A DNA stretch of 64,000 bases. Origin: Granulicella aggregans. GTDB taxonomy: Bacteria; Acidobacteriota; Terriglobia; Terriglobales; Acidobacteriaceae. A program made the position numbers and the translations under genes. Shown here one piece after another: positions 51,414 to 61,048 of the stretch. Position 1 is the stretch's first letter; the number at the start of each line of letters is the position of its first letter. The DNA is taken from assembly GCF_025685565.1 (NCBI RefSeq), contig NZ_JAGSYE010000002.1:868001-932000 (forward strand). Reading direction: 5' to 3'. The notes beneath the pieces were generated by a model. It saw only the letters and a program-made list of their open reading frames with translations. It did no database searches and was not told the origin of the DNA.

Positions 51414-51793
51414 TGGGCCTTCATCGCCACGGCCAGATTCTTGGCCAGTGCTTCAATCTTGTTGACGTTCGCCGCAAGCTCCGCCTTCGAAGTATCACCA
51501 GCGGGCCCCGACGCCGCTTTCTCCGCACGCTCCGACAGCACCACCAGCTCATTCGTCGCCCACAGAATCAATTGGCGACGCTTCTCATTCTGCGCGGCAA
51601 CCGCCTTCCGCATCGCGGCAGCCGTCGCCGGGTCCACGTCGCGATAACGAAGATCCGGATCGATTTCGCGCGGCGTCGGATCAGGCAGTTTCAGCGTCTG
51701 CGGGGTTTGCGCCCGCGCGCTACACATCAGCACAAGACTCACTCCCGCGCCGAGCAGCACACCCTTCAACCTGCGCTCGCTTCGCATGGCCAC
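51410..51793 (-). CDS. Small exported helical protein, unknown
   Basis: A 127-residue protein with a signal peptide (GVLLGAGVSLVLMCSARAQ). The mature part reads LPDPTPREIDPDLRYRDVDPATAAAMRKAVAAQNEKRRQLILWATNELVVLSERAEKAASG, then a helix to the end. No family recognised. It lies 70 bases after the multiheme cytochrome gene and is translationally coupled (4-base overlap) to the next small protein. Both could be periplasmic accessory proteins of the cytochrome, but this rests on position alone. Confidence 0.75.
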   Translation of the reverse strand: MAMRSERRLKGVLLGAGVSLVLMCSARAQTPQTLKLPDPTPREIDPDLRYRDVDPATAAAMRKAVAAQNEKRRQLILWATNELVVLSERAEKAASGPAGDTSKAELAANVNKIEALAKNLAVAMKAQ

Positions 51794-51863
51794 CTCCAGC
51801 GTCGCGGACCCAGCGGAGGATACCTACAGTCGCACACCAACCGTCGGGCCGTCACTGCCGAAA

Positions 51864-53204
51864 TTATAGTCCCGCGGATGCTCCCTTATTCGCCATCGGA
51901 TAGACCTTTATCCAGTGGTTTCGCATCCGGGCGCGCACCGTCTGCCCCGCCGTCTCGGAGGCGATCACTCTGGTCTCTTCAACCGGCATATGGCACTCAA
52001 TGCACCTCGTCTTAATGGACGGTCCTATCCTCTTGGACTCGCCGCAGCTCTGCCACTGATGACACGTCAAGCACCTGTCCGAGTAGCTTGCCGCTACCTT
52101 CTCCGGCTCATGCACGTTATGGCACGTCGAGCACGACATCGTCGCCGATCCCTGATAACACTTGCTCCGCTGCAGCAGCCCCACCTGGTTCCCGTGAACA
52201 TCCGGGTGCTCCGCCGCCTCACCCGGCATCGCTTCAAAGTAATCCTTCAGCGGTCTCCCCGGCACAAACGAGTACGCCGGCAACAAAGCCCTCCGCTGTA
52301 TCCCACTATGACAAACCGCGCAGGCATCGACCTGGAGATCGCGCGTGAACTTCGCCGGATTCAGAATCGCTGTATCGCTAGAGTGTTCCGGGCCCGCAGC
52401 GTACTTCGCGACATGCGCTGCCCCACCGCCATGGCAGCTCTCACAGGTAATTCCCGCCACCAGGCTGCCTTTTACATACGTGTTCGTCATCGTGTCACTA
52501 GAGGTCGCCGCGATGTAGCTCGCATGGCACTCCATGCACCCCGGGTTCACAGGCCGCGTAAAGTCGGCCGTGCCATCCGTGTACCCGGGGCTGTTGACCC
52601 ACCGCTTGCCATCGGCCCAGTAGCTCACCGGAAGCTCGAACAGCTTGTCGCCCTGCCAATAGAGATAAGTCTGACCGCGTGTACCGGAACCCGTCACCAC
52701 ATCGATGCTCTCGCGCCGCTTGTGCGTCTCCCTCCCCCAACCCGTCACCGCGGTCTCGAAGAACCCCGAGTCGCTCTTCTCCATCATGAAAAAAAGAGAC
52801 GGGAACTCCGGATTCTTTGCCTCGTCGGAGATCGTCAAAACATTCCCGCCGCTGCCAAATCTCCCCAGCACACTCCGCTCATTCGGTAGGGCGGACGCCG
52901 CTCGATGCGCAGTGTGAGCATAGGAATTGCTCTCCTTCACGTGACAGCGCACGCATGCCGCATCGCCAACGTATCCCGGTCTCGGATCATGTTCAACGCG
53001 CTGCCCAGCCAGAAGCGCGCACCCCAACCACATGCACAGCAGCGCAACGACAACGGCCCGCACGGCAACCAGCTTACGCAACGGCTTCCGCTCTCTGCTG
53101 CCGCGCTCCCCGCAGACGGCGACTAGATTCTCTCTGCTTGGCAATCCCAGTTCTGGCTCCCGCTCGACCGAGATGACTATACCTCTCGAAAACTCGCCGA
53201 ACAA
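51864..53204 (-). CDS. Seven-heme cytochrome c, periplasmic
   Basis: Up to 446 residues. Seven CxxCH heme-attachment sites are visible: CVRCH, CMECH, CESCH, CAVCH, CSTCH, CLTCH and CIECH. Their uneven spacing resembles cytochrome c554/multiheme proteins found in Acidobacteriota and Planctomycetota. A hydrophobic export segment (VAVRAVVVALLCMWLGCALLAG) lies only about 45 residues after the first possible ATG, so the true start is probably later, for example the TTG at 53081. The protein likely carries electrons in the periplasm; no catalytic residues beyond the hemes are evident. Two small exported proteins follow on the same strand. Confidence 0.87.
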   Translation of the reverse strand: MFGEFSRGIVISVEREPELGLPSRENLVAVCGERGSRERKPLRKLVAVRAVVVALLCMWLGCALLAGQRVEHDPRPGYVGDAACVRCHVKESNSYAHTAHRAASALPNERSVLGRFGSGGNVLTISDEAKNPEFPSLFFMMEKSDSGFFETAVTGWGRETHKRRESIDVVTGSGTRGQTYLYWQGDKLFELPVSYWADGKRWVNSPGYTDGTADFTRPVNPGCMECHASYIAATSSDTMTNTYVKGSLVAGITCESCHGGGAAHVAKYAAGPEHSSDTAILNPAKFTRDLQVDACAVCHSGIQRRALLPAYSFVPGRPLKDYFEAMPGEAAEHPDVHGNQVGLLQRSKCYQGSATMSCSTCHNVHEPEKVAASYSDRCLTCHQWQSCGESKRIGPSIKTRCIECHMPVEETRVIASETAGQTVRARMRNHWIKVYPMANKGASAGL

Positions 53205-53306
53205 GCCCGCGCCGCGCGGACCACCTTATCGTATGGCACAGTGGAGATAACCTCGCTTCGCCTTTGTTCTTGCTTCTATAGCGCTCCCACGCATCAATCC
53301 CCGGCA

Positions 53307-54389
53307 TCACTGCGCCGCCCAGGCCAACCCGTCAGGACCACCGCCCACATCCACATGCCCGGTCACCTCAAGCGTCTTCAGATCCACGACGGCCACGTAG
53401 TTATCCGGCCCGCACGACACAAAGACGCGGTTCCCCACCGGGTCCATCAGTATCCCCGACGCTCCGTGTCCAATCTTCACCCGCTTGAATTCTTTCCGCG
53501 ACGCAACGTCGTAGACCACCAGATCGGCGCCTCCGAGGTTCGAGATTATCGCCAACTTCCCGTCCGGCGTAAACTTCAACCGGTTCGCTCCCATCACCTT
53601 TGCATCGATCGTCGCAACTACCTTCTTTCCCGCCAGGTCGATCACGGACAGCGTCCCGTCCTGTGCGTTCGCTGTCCAAAGCTCCCTCCCATCCGGAGTC
53701 ACGTCGAACCCCTCATCGCCCCTGCCCACCGGAATCACTGTCTCCTTCCAGTCCATCCGCAGCGCACCACCTCCCGGCGGCGGCCCGCCTTGTGGCATGC
53801 CGGGCGGCGGCTTCATCCCCGGCGGAGGGCCCATGGGCGGCAGAGATACCAGTTCCAGCACCGTCACCGTCGCCGAACTCACGTTCGTCGTGTAGATGTG
53901 CTTCTCATCCTTCGCGACGTAGATCATGTGGGTCCGGTCCTGCCCTGTCCCCATGATCCAGTCCACCTTCACTGCGAGCGGATCGTAGGTCGCAATCGCC
54001 TTCGCCCCCTCCGCCGTGAACCAAACCTTACCGCCAACGAACGTCAGCCCATGCGGGCCATTCAAAGCACCCGTATCGATATCCGGAAGCGCCTTCTGCC
54101 CCACCAGATCTATGACTGAAAGCGAGTGATACCGGCCTCCGCCATAGATCGACACATACGCCGTCTTGCCATCGTCCGATGCGATGACCTCATGCGGATC
54201 GGGCCCGACCGGTGCCTTCGCAATCACCTGCAAAATATCCGGATCCACGATCGACAGCGTATGGTCCCGCTTCGAGAGCGCCAGCAGCGACCGCTTCGGC
54301 GTGTCCTGCGCGAATGCCCCAAGCGCTGCGGCAAACAACGTCACTAAGGCCGCAGCGGCCAGAAGTACGCGGTTGTCCTCAAGCCGCAT
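53307..54389 (-). CDS. Exported YVTN-type beta-propeller protein
   Basis: A 360-residue exported protein. The signal peptide is NRVLLAAAALVTLFAAALGAFAQ. Repeats of the YVTN/NHL-like kind follow (HTLSIVDPDILQVIAKAPVGPDPHEVIASDDGKTAYVS, GTLSVIDLAGKKVVATIDAK, YVAVVDLKTLEVTGHVDVGGGPDGLAWA), enough for a seven-bladed propeller. Residues 183-212 form an unusual loop rich in Pro, Gly and Met between blades. The ATG at 54389 is preceded by GGAGG; the longer frame upstream lies inside GH3 coding sequence read in another frame. The GH3 gene ends 97 bases upstream. Confidence 0.85.
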   Translation of the reverse strand: MRLEDNRVLLAAAALVTLFAAALGAFAQDTPKRSLLALSKRDHTLSIVDPDILQVIAKAPVGPDPHEVIASDDGKTAYVSIYGGGRYHSLSVIDLVGQKALPDIDTGALNGPHGLTFVGGKVWFTAEGAKAIATYDPLAVKVDWIMGTGQDRTHMIYVAKDEKHIYTTNVSSATVTVLELVSLPPMGPPPGMKPPPGMPQGGPPPGGGALRMDWKETVIPVGRGDEGFDVTPDGRELWTANAQDGTLSVIDLAGKKVVATIDAKVMGANRLKFTPDGKLAIISNLGGADLVVYDVASRKEFKRVKIGHGASGILMDPVGNRVFVSCGPDNYVAVVDLKTLEVTGHVDVGGGPDGLAWAAQ

Positions 54390-54486
54390 CAATCCCTCCA
54401 GAGAATAAGGAAACCAGAATACAGATTCCAGGTACAGATTTCTTAGACTGGCACGGCCCCGCAACGCTACCTTCGCCGCCCGAGCC

Positions 54487-56775
54487 TCACTCCACCACGC
54501 TAAAGCTGTCGTGCAGCGTCGCCGCCGAGCTATCGCCGACCCACACGTCGAACTCCGATGGCTCGACCACCCATCCATTCTTCGCCGCGCTCCAGTAGTT
54601 CCGCTCATCATGCCCAATCGTGAACGTCACCTCGCGCTTCTCTCCCGGCTTCAGCGTCACCCGCTCAAAACCCTTCAGCTCCCGCACCGGTCGCGACGCC
54701 GCCCCGTACTTCTGGTGGATATAGAGCTGCACCACCTCGTCCGCCGCTACCGCCCCCGTATTTGTAACCGTAGCGGTTGCTTTTATCGCACCGTTCAGCG
54801 GCGAGCTCTTCGCGCTCAGCTTCAGATCGGCGATCGCAAACGTCGAATAACTCAGCCCATACCCGAACGGATATAACGGCGTCGTCTCCACATCCCAGTA
54901 ACGCGAAGTGAACTCCTTCGAGTCATAAGGCTTATGCGACGCCGTATGGGCGTAGTACACCGGAATCTGCCCCGTCGTCCTCGGCCACGTCACAGGCAGC
55001 TTCCCGCCCGGAACCGCATCGCCCACCAGCAGGTCCGCAACCGCATTGCCCGTCTCCGTCCCGCCAAAGTAGCAATCCATGATCGCGGGGACATGCTCTG
55101 AAGCCCACCGGAGATCGAGCGGTCGCGTGCTGAACAGCAGCAGCACCACAGGCTTACCCAGCGCCTGAATCTTCTCGAGCAGCTCCTGCTGCTTGCCCGG
55201 AAGCGTGAGCGACGATCGCGAAGAATACTCGAAGTCCATCCCCGCCAGCTCGCCGAGTGTCATCACCACAACATCCGAGCTCCCCGCCAGATCGAGCGCC
55301 TTCTTCATCTCGGTCGCAGCCTCGTCCGCGCTCCAGGGCGTCTCCAGCTTCGCCCCGAACAGTCCATCGAAAGACGACGGAAACGCCTTCGCGATCTGCA
55401 CGCCCTCGGCAAACTCCACCTCCGCGCCCGGAAGCTTCGCCTTGATCCCCGCATACACCGAGACCGAGTCTTCGCCCTTCGCCGTCAAACTCCACGGTCC
55501 ATTCATGTCGGCACCGGAGTTCCCAAGAGGCCCAATCACCGCAACCTTCTTCACCGACTTCGACAGCGGCAGCACCCCGCCCTCGTTCCGCAGCAGAACA
55601 GCTGTCCGTGCCGCCGCCACCCGTTCCGCAGCACGATGCTTCGCCAGCATCTCGGCATGGGTGCCGTCTGTCGCGTCCGCATAGGGATGCTCGAACAATC
55701 CAAGGTGATACTTCGCCGCGAGAATCGGGCGCACCAGGTCATCCAGTTGCGCGCCTGACACCTTTCCCGCATCCACCAGCTTCTTCAGGTTCTCGAGATA
55801 CGTCGCAGAGCCCATATCCATGTTCACGCCCGCCGCCGCACCCCGCCCCGCAGCATCCAGCCGATCCTTTGCGAACCCCTGCGTCACCAGGCTGCCCACG
55901 GCGAACGCATCGCTCACCACGAACCCCTTGAACCCCATCTGCTCGCGCAACACGTCCCGCAGCAGATGAACGTTACCCGCCGCCGGCACATCGTTCAAAT
56001 CCATGTACGCGCTCATCACGGTCCCCGCGCCTGCCTCCACGCCCGCGCGAAACGGAGGCAGATACACATTCTGCAGTTGCTCTTCGGAGATGTACGCCGC
56101 GTCATAGTCGCGTCCACCATCCGCCGCCCCGTAGCCGGCGAAGTGCTTCACCGTCGCCATAAACGGCCGCGGGCTTCCCGGCCGTCCCTGGAATCCATAC
56201 ACCTGAGCCCGTGCCATCGCAGCGCCCAAATAAGGATCCTCTCCCGCACCTTCAGAGATCCGTCCCCACCGCGGATCGCGCGCAATGTCCAGCATCGGCG
56301 CAAAGCTCCACCGCAGCCCCGCGTGTCCAGCCTCTTCCGCCGCCATCGCCTGCCCTGCCTCGGCCTGCGCGGGATCCCAGGAGGCAGCCGTCGCGATCGG
56401 CACCGGCCACTCCGTATCGAAGCCATGGATCACATCGAACCCAAACAAGATCGGGATATGTAGCCGCGTCTCCGTAAGCGCAATCTTCTGCAGCCGATTG
56501 ATCTCCTTCGGATCAGTCAGAAACAGAAACGATCCGATCTCGCTCCGCCGCACGTGGTCCTCAAAAGAAACCGAATCGCTCTTCACCCCCGGAACAGGCA
56601 CCTTGAAGTAAAACGGTTGGTTCAACTGTCCGATCTTCTCCTCGGTCGTCATCTGCTTCAACAGCGCGTTCGCGCGCTCATTGTCGCGGGCGGTCGTAGG
56701 AGCCTCGGCCTGGACCGCTCCCCCAAGCAGAACTCCCGTCATCGTGGCAACCAAACAGATGAACAACCTGCGCAT
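54487..56775 (-). CDS. GH3 beta-glucosidase-like glycosidase, exported
   Basis: A 762-residue periplasmic or secreted GH3 enzyme resembling BglX. The signal peptide (FICLVATMTGVLLGGAVQA) precedes the barrel (DVIHGFDTEWPVPIATAASWDP, APMLDIARDPRWGRISEGAGEDP, KHFAGYG). The nucleophile is D289 in GFVVSDAFAV. The alpha/beta sandwich follows (FEYSSRSSLTLPGKQQELL), then a fibronectin-III-like C-terminal domain (VQLYIHQKYGAASRPVRELKGFERVTLKPGE). It releases glucose or xylose residues from beta-linked oligosaccharides by family rule. It lies upstream of the propeller gene (97 bases) and downstream of the BipA terminator. Confidence 0.93.
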   Translation of the reverse strand: MRRLFICLVATMTGVLLGGAVQAEAPTTARDNERANALLKQMTTEEKIGQLNQPFYFKVPVPGVKSDSVSFEDHVRRSEIGSFLFLTDPKEINRLQKIALTETRLHIPILFGFDVIHGFDTEWPVPIATAASWDPAQAEAGQAMAAEEAGHAGLRWSFAPMLDIARDPRWGRISEGAGEDPYLGAAMARAQVYGFQGRPGSPRPFMATVKHFAGYGAADGGRDYDAAYISEEQLQNVYLPPFRAGVEAGAGTVMSAYMDLNDVPAAGNVHLLRDVLREQMGFKGFVVSDAFAVGSLVTQGFAKDRLDAAGRGAAAGVNMDMGSATYLENLKKLVDAGKVSGAQLDDLVRPILAAKYHLGLFEHPYADATDGTHAEMLAKHRAAERVAAARTAVLLRNEGGVLPLSKSVKKVAVIGPLGNSGADMNGPWSLTAKGEDSVSVYAGIKAKLPGAEVEFAEGVQIAKAFPSSFDGLFGAKLETPWSADEAATEMKKALDLAGSSDVVVMTLGELAGMDFEYSSRSSLTLPGKQQELLEKIQALGKPVVLLLFSTRPLDLRWASEHVPAIMDCYFGGTETGNAVADLLVGDAVPGGKLPVTWPRTTGQIPVYYAHTASHKPYDSKEFTSRYWDVETTPLYPFGYGLSYSTFAIADLKLSAKSSPLNGAIKATATVTNTGAVAADEVVQLYIHQKYGAASRPVRELKGFERVTLKPGEKREVTFTIGHDERNYWSAAKNGWVVEPSEFDVWVGDSSAATLHDSFSVVE

Positions 56776-56940
56776 AAAAATCCTCTCGTACTTCCTTCAA
56801 ATGTGTCGGCTAGACGACGCTCGCCGCAAGAAGGCTAATATAGACCTTTCGCACGTCCACGGTCTCTCCCTTTCCGCTAATCCTGCGCCTCTGACCTTAG
56901 AAACTCCTGAAAGTCCCCTCTTCCAGCCCCCATCCAAACG

Positions 56941-56974
56941 CAAAAGGCCCGCATCCATCTCCGGATGCGGGCCT
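56941..56974 (-). terminator. Rho-independent terminator of bipA
   Basis: AGGCCCGCATCC at 56945-56956 and GGATGCGGGCCT at 56963-56974 form a perfect 12-bp stem around ATCTCC, 22 bases past the bipA stop. On the minus strand the stem runs into TTTTGCGTTT, a proper U tract. Confidence 0.88.
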
Positions 56975-56996
56975 CTTCAATTTGTATCGATAAGGG

Positions 56997-58841
56997 TTAC
57001 AGTTCTACAGGAGCGCTGCTTCCGCGCTTCGGACGCCGATTCGCCTGCAGCACCTTCTTACGCATGCGCAGCGACTTCGGAGTCACCTCCACCAGCTCAT
57101 CGTCCGCAATGAACTCGATACACTGCTCGAGCGTCAGCGCCTTGAACGGCACCAGGCGGACAGCGTCATCCGAGCCCGAAGCGCGCATGTTCGAAAGCTT
57201 CTTCTCGCGAACGCAGTTCACGTCGAGATCGTTGTCGCGCGAGTGCTCGCCAACGATCATGCCCTCATAGACCTCGACGCCATCGGCCACAAAAAGAATG
57301 CCGCGGTCCTGAAGCCCATCGAGCGCATAAGCCGTTGTCGTTCCCTGGCGGTCCGAGATCAGAGCGCCCGAAAGCCGCTGCGGAATCTCGCCCTGGTAAG
57401 CAATATATCCGTCGAGAATCGAGTTCATGATGATCGTTCCGCGCGTCTCGGTCAGCATCTCCGAGCGCAATCCGATCAGACCGCGCGAGGGAATGCGGAA
57501 CTCCATGCGGACGCGGCCCGAACCGTGGTTCGTCATCTTCGTCATCTCGCCCTTTCTCGGCCCAAGACGCTCGATGACGGTTCCCACAAAGCTCTCCGGC
57601 ACGTCGATCGAAAGATGCTCAACCGGCTCCATCAGAGCGCCATCGATCCGCTTGGTCACGATCTCGGGACGGCTCGCCATCAGCTCGAAGCCTTCGCGGC
57701 GCATCATTTCAATCAGAATTCCGAGCTGCAACTCACCGCGTCCCAGAACCTTGAAGGCGTCGGGCGATCCGGTGTCCTGCATCTTGATCGACACGTTCGT
57801 CAGCAGTTCCTTCTCAAGACGGTCCTTCAAATTGCGCGACGTCACAAACTTGCCTTCGCGTCCCGCGAATGGCCCGTTGTTTACGTTGAACTGGATTGCG
57901 ATCGTCGGCTCATCGATGATGATCGGAGGCAGCGGCTTCGGGTTCTCGATGTCGCAGAAGCTCTCGCCAATGAAGATCCCCGGAATACCCGCGATCGCGA
58001 CGATGTCCCCGATCTGCGTCTCTTCGATGTCCGTGCGCTTAAGCCCGGAGAAACTGAACAGCTTGGTCACCTTGTGCTTGGTGAACGTGCCATCGATCTT
58101 GGCAACGCTGTACTCCTGGCCCGTCCGCATCGTTCCGTTGAAGACACGTCCGATCGCGAGACGTCCGAGATAGTCGGAGTAATCAAGATTCGTCACCAGG
58201 ATCTGCAGCGAACCTTCGGGATCGCCCTTCGAGACCGGAATCGTCTTGATGATCTGCTCGAAGAGCGGCTGCAGGTCGACGCCCGGGACGTTCAGGTCGT
58301 GCGTCGCCGTTCCCGCCTTGCCGTTCGTGTACATCACCGGGAAGTCGAGCACGGACTCATCCGCATCGAGGTCGATGAACAGGTCATACACCTCATTCAG
58401 CACCTCCTGCGGACGCGCGTCCGGACGGTCGATCTTGTTCACGACCACCATCGGCGTCAGTCCCGCCTCAAGCGCCTTCGACAGAACGTACCGAGTCTGC
58501 GGCAGCGGGCCTTCCGAAGCATCGACCAGCAGAACAACGCCATCGACCATCTTCAATGCGCGTTCCACCTCGCCACCAAAGTCCGCGTGGCCCGGGGTGT
58601 CTACGATGTTGATCTTGTTGTCGTGGTAGTAAAGAGCGGTGTTCTTCGCCAGAATCGTAATTCCGCGCTCTTTTTCAAGGTCGTTCGAGTCCATCACGCG
58701 GTCGGTCAGCGCTTCGTTCGAGCGGAAGGTTCCGCTCTGACGCAACATCGCGTCCACAAGGGTGGTCTTGCCATGGTCGACGTGCGCGATGATGGCAATA
58801 TTGAAGATCGGTTTAAGGGCGACTGCGGTCGGGCTGCTCAC
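56997..58841 (-). CDS. typA: Translational GTPase BipA/TypA
   Basis: A 614-residue ribosome-binding translational GTPase, close to the usual family length. G1 is AHVDHGKT (19-26), the switch/G3 is DTPGHAD (81-87), and G4 is NKID (135-138). The EF-G-like beta-barrel follows ([25 protein letters not shown]), then the BipA-specific end ([14 protein letters not shown]). It assists 50S maturation and growth at stress or low temperature in other bacteria. It has its own terminator and is preceded by an 84-base gap from the phospholipase-like gene. It is a core gene and shows no sign of transfer. Confidence 0.97.
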   Translation of the reverse strand: MSSPTAVALKPIFNIAIIAHVDHGKTTLVDAMLRQSGTFRSNEALTDRVMDSNDLEKERGITILAKNTALYYHDNKINIVDTPGHADFGGEVERALKMVDGVVLLVDASEGPLPQTRYVLSKALEAGLTPMVVVNKIDRPDARPQEVLNEVYDLFIDLDADESVLDFPVMYTNGKAGTATHDLNVPGVDLQPLFEQIIKTIPVSKGDPEGSLQILVTNLDYSDYLGRLAIGRVFNGTMRTGQEYSVAKIDGTFTKHKVTKLFSFSGLKRTDIEETQIGDIVAIAGIPGIFIGESFCDIENPKPLPPIIIDEPTIAIQFNVNNGPFAGREGKFVTSRNLKDRLEKELLTNVSIKMQDTGSPDAFKVLGRGELQLGILIEMMRREGFELMASRPEIVTKRIDGALMEPVEHLSIDVPESFVGTVIERLGPRKGEMTKMTNHGSGRVRMEFRIPSRGLIGLRSEMLTETRGTIIMNSILDGYIAYQGEIPQRLSGALISDRQGTTTAYALDGLQDRGILFVADGVEVYEGMIVGEHSRDNDLDVNCVREKKLSNMRASGSDDAVRLVPFKALTLEQCIEFIADDELVEVTPKSLRMRKKVLQANRRPKRGSSAPVEL

Positions 58842-58925
58842 TGCGAAGGTATCCTGTCTTGTTTGCGATTTGGGCGCTTTTCGGGCGGTTCGAGTTACTG
58901 CTTAATATGAAAATGCGCGGCCCTA

Positions 58926-60284
58926 TTAGTTTACCGCAGTTGGTGCGACAGACGACGTCGAATCCACAGCCGTAATCTCACTCCCCGTCCCACCCGCATC
59001 GAACACCTTCAGATCCGCCTGTAGCTTCTGCCAATCCTTCGGCTTTTTCGTGTACCACTCCGGCTCAGTCCGCGCGCTGTAAAAGTCGACGAAACTCTGG
59101 CGAACGTCGGCCTTCATGGGCGTCTTCGGATCATGTAGCAGCATATCCAACAGACCGCCGTAAGACTCATCAGCAAGCTGATACTCCCCAAACCGCGCTG
59201 GCTGCCCGGTATCAAGATCAATCTCCTTCAGATCCGGCACCGTCACCACTGTCGTCACCGATGCCGTCTGCAACCGCATTGTGGCCAGATACTGCTCATA
59301 CTGGTCAACGGTGTGGTTGACGCTCTTAAGATAGAGGTCCTGCTGCGCTGCGTCCGGCATCTTCACCTGCAACGACCTCAGCGGCCCCACCTTCGGCAGA
59401 ATCGCAATGAAAAACGCCAGCACCCGCGTCCCAAACCCTGGCCTCTGATAGCCCTTGCCGTAGATCTGCTCAAACTCCGTCCGCTTGAACCGGTAAACAA
59501 ACTTCTTATGGTCAAACCCCGGGTTTTCTTTCTCGATCTGGCCGCTGTAACTCACCAGCGCGACCTTCGTCATCTTCGGAATAAGGCTGCTCACCGCCCA
59601 GCGATACGACCCAATCGCCAGATCTTCATTCTTCATAATCGAGTCGACCGGAATCCCGTATGTCTCTAAAAATGCCCGCTCCAGCAGCGGCTTTGCCACC
59701 TGGAAACCGATAAAGTCTCTGTAATTCTCCTGGGCATAGCGGCCGTGCGCCACCTCGACAACATCGAACCCGAACTCTGTCCGCACATGGGCAACGGGGT
59801 TCTCGTCATAGGTCACAATCTGCCCAAACTTCTTCCTCAGCTTAGGATTCTGCTGCGAGACCACCAGATTGACTGTCGGATGCCCCTCCACATCCCCGCA
59901 ATAGTGCGCAAGCGCTCCCAGCGCAAACGCAAATTCATTGGCGTCGCTCGATTCCCGGATCATAGTCGCCACAAAATCCCCGCTCCGCACGTAGTGCACG
60001 ATGTCGGAGAACTGCTGGCTGCCAAACGGGTAATACCCCATGTCCTGAATGATTGACCCGCCATACGCATAGGCATGAGCCATGCGAAGCTGCTCGTCCG
60101 TAAGGTTCGGGTTTCGCGCCTTCAACAGCGGCACAATCTGTGGCAGCCACGCCAGATCCACAACCTCTTCATGAGACAGCACCGAATAGGCGTCGGCTTG
60201 CCGCGCCGTGAGCAAAAGCAGTGCCACAATTGCTACCAGTCGTGCGACGGCGCAATGCCCCATCGACCTTCGAGATGCTTGCAT
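58926..60284 (-). CDS. Zinc-dependent phospholipase C-like protein, exported
   Basis: A 452-residue exported protein. After a signal peptide (AIVALLLLTARQADA) the mature end begins YSVLSHEEVVDLAW, with the His typical of the zinc-dependent phospholipase C/nuclease fold. ALGALAHYCGDVEGHPTVNLV supplies further metal-binding His and Asp residues. The second half (from about 300) is less conserved and contains helical segments. Real substrate unknown; phospholipid, nucleotide or a non-catalytic role are all possible. It lies just upstream of bipA on the same strand, and the divergent cysteine dioxygenase remnant lies 127 bases away. Confidence 0.78.
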   Translation of the reverse strand: MQASRRSMGHCAVARLVAIVALLLLTARQADAYSVLSHEEVVDLAWLPQIVPLLKARNPNLTDEQLRMAHAYAYGGSIIQDMGYYPFGSQQFSDIVHYVRSGDFVATMIRESSDANEFAFALGALAHYCGDVEGHPTVNLVVSQQNPKLRKKFGQIVTYDENPVAHVRTEFGFDVVEVAHGRYAQENYRDFIGFQVAKPLLERAFLETYGIPVDSIMKNEDLAIGSYRWAVSSLIPKMTKVALVSYSGQIEKENPGFDHKKFVYRFKRTEFEQIYGKGYQRPGFGTRVLAFFIAILPKVGPLRSLQVKMPDAAQQDLYLKSVNHTVDQYEQYLATMRLQTASVTTVVTVPDLKEIDLDTGQPARFGEYQLADESYGGLLDMLLHDPKTPMKADVRQSFVDFYSARTEPEWYTKKPKDWQKLQADLKVFDAGGTGSEITAVDSTSSVAPTAVN

Positions 60285-60411
60285 TCGCTTTGAAACCTCT
60301 TCCGGGATCGACCCGGTATCCGCCCGATTCTACTGATTCGGATGCCGTTTCTCATGCCACTTCAAGCGCGTTGATTAAAGATTGGTGATAATCGATGCAG
60401 GAGACTCCGCC

Positions 60412-61048
60412 ATGCCCCTGATGCCAGCCAACCAGACCCCGGCCCAGACCCACCCCCTCCACACCTCCATCGGGGACCAGGCCTCAAGGAGCTAGAGCGA
60501 GACCTCATCACCAAGGACCGCATCGCCCAGTACATGGCAGCCATGCCGCTGCGCGCCGAAGCGCTCAAGAACTACGTCTGGTGGCGCGATAGCTTCTACA
60601 CTCGCAACCTCATCTACCGCGACGACCTCTTCGAAGTCATGACCATCTGCTGGTCGCCCGGCCAGAAGACCGCCATCCACACCCACAACGGCCAACTCGG
60701 CTGGATGACCGTCCCCAGGGCGAGGTCGTCACCCACGAGTACAAGCACGGAAGTTGCAACGCCCCAGAGAACCAGAACGTCGTCAACATCGACTGCCTCG
60801 GCGGCGCCACCGAGCTCCAGCTCGACCGCATCGCCTCTCTCTCCTGCGCCGAAGGCACCGGCATGGTCACCGTCGACAAGCTCCAGACCATCCACCAGAT
60901 CGAAAACGCGGGCTCAACCGGCTGCGTCAGCCTCCACGTCTACTCAAAGCCCTTCGACTCCTGCATCGCCTTCGACCTCGACAAGCAGCGCTGCTACCGC
61001 CGCAATTTGAGCTACTTCAGCAAGGACGGCCAGCAGATACAGTCTTGA
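60412..61048 (+). pseudogene. Cysteine dioxygenase, broken by two 1-base shifts
   Basis: Three frames together encode a bacterial cysteine dioxygenase, the cupin iron enzyme that oxidises cysteine to cysteine sulfinate. Frame 1 (ATG 60412, GGAG before it) gives THPLHTSI. Frame 3 from about 60480 gives LKELERDLITKDRIAQYM, then IHTHNGQLGWMTV with the two metal His. Frame 2 from about 60720 gives EVVTHEYKHGSC, the SLHVYSKPFDSC segment with the third His, and the end at 61048. Each join needs one added base, at a GGGG run (60472-60475) and a CCCC run (60713-60716). Either a decayed gene or two read errors at homopolymers. Confidence 0.8.

Noticed and set aside
57243..58910. A 555-codon plus-strand open frame
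   Set aside because: It is antisense to the highly conserved bipA gene.
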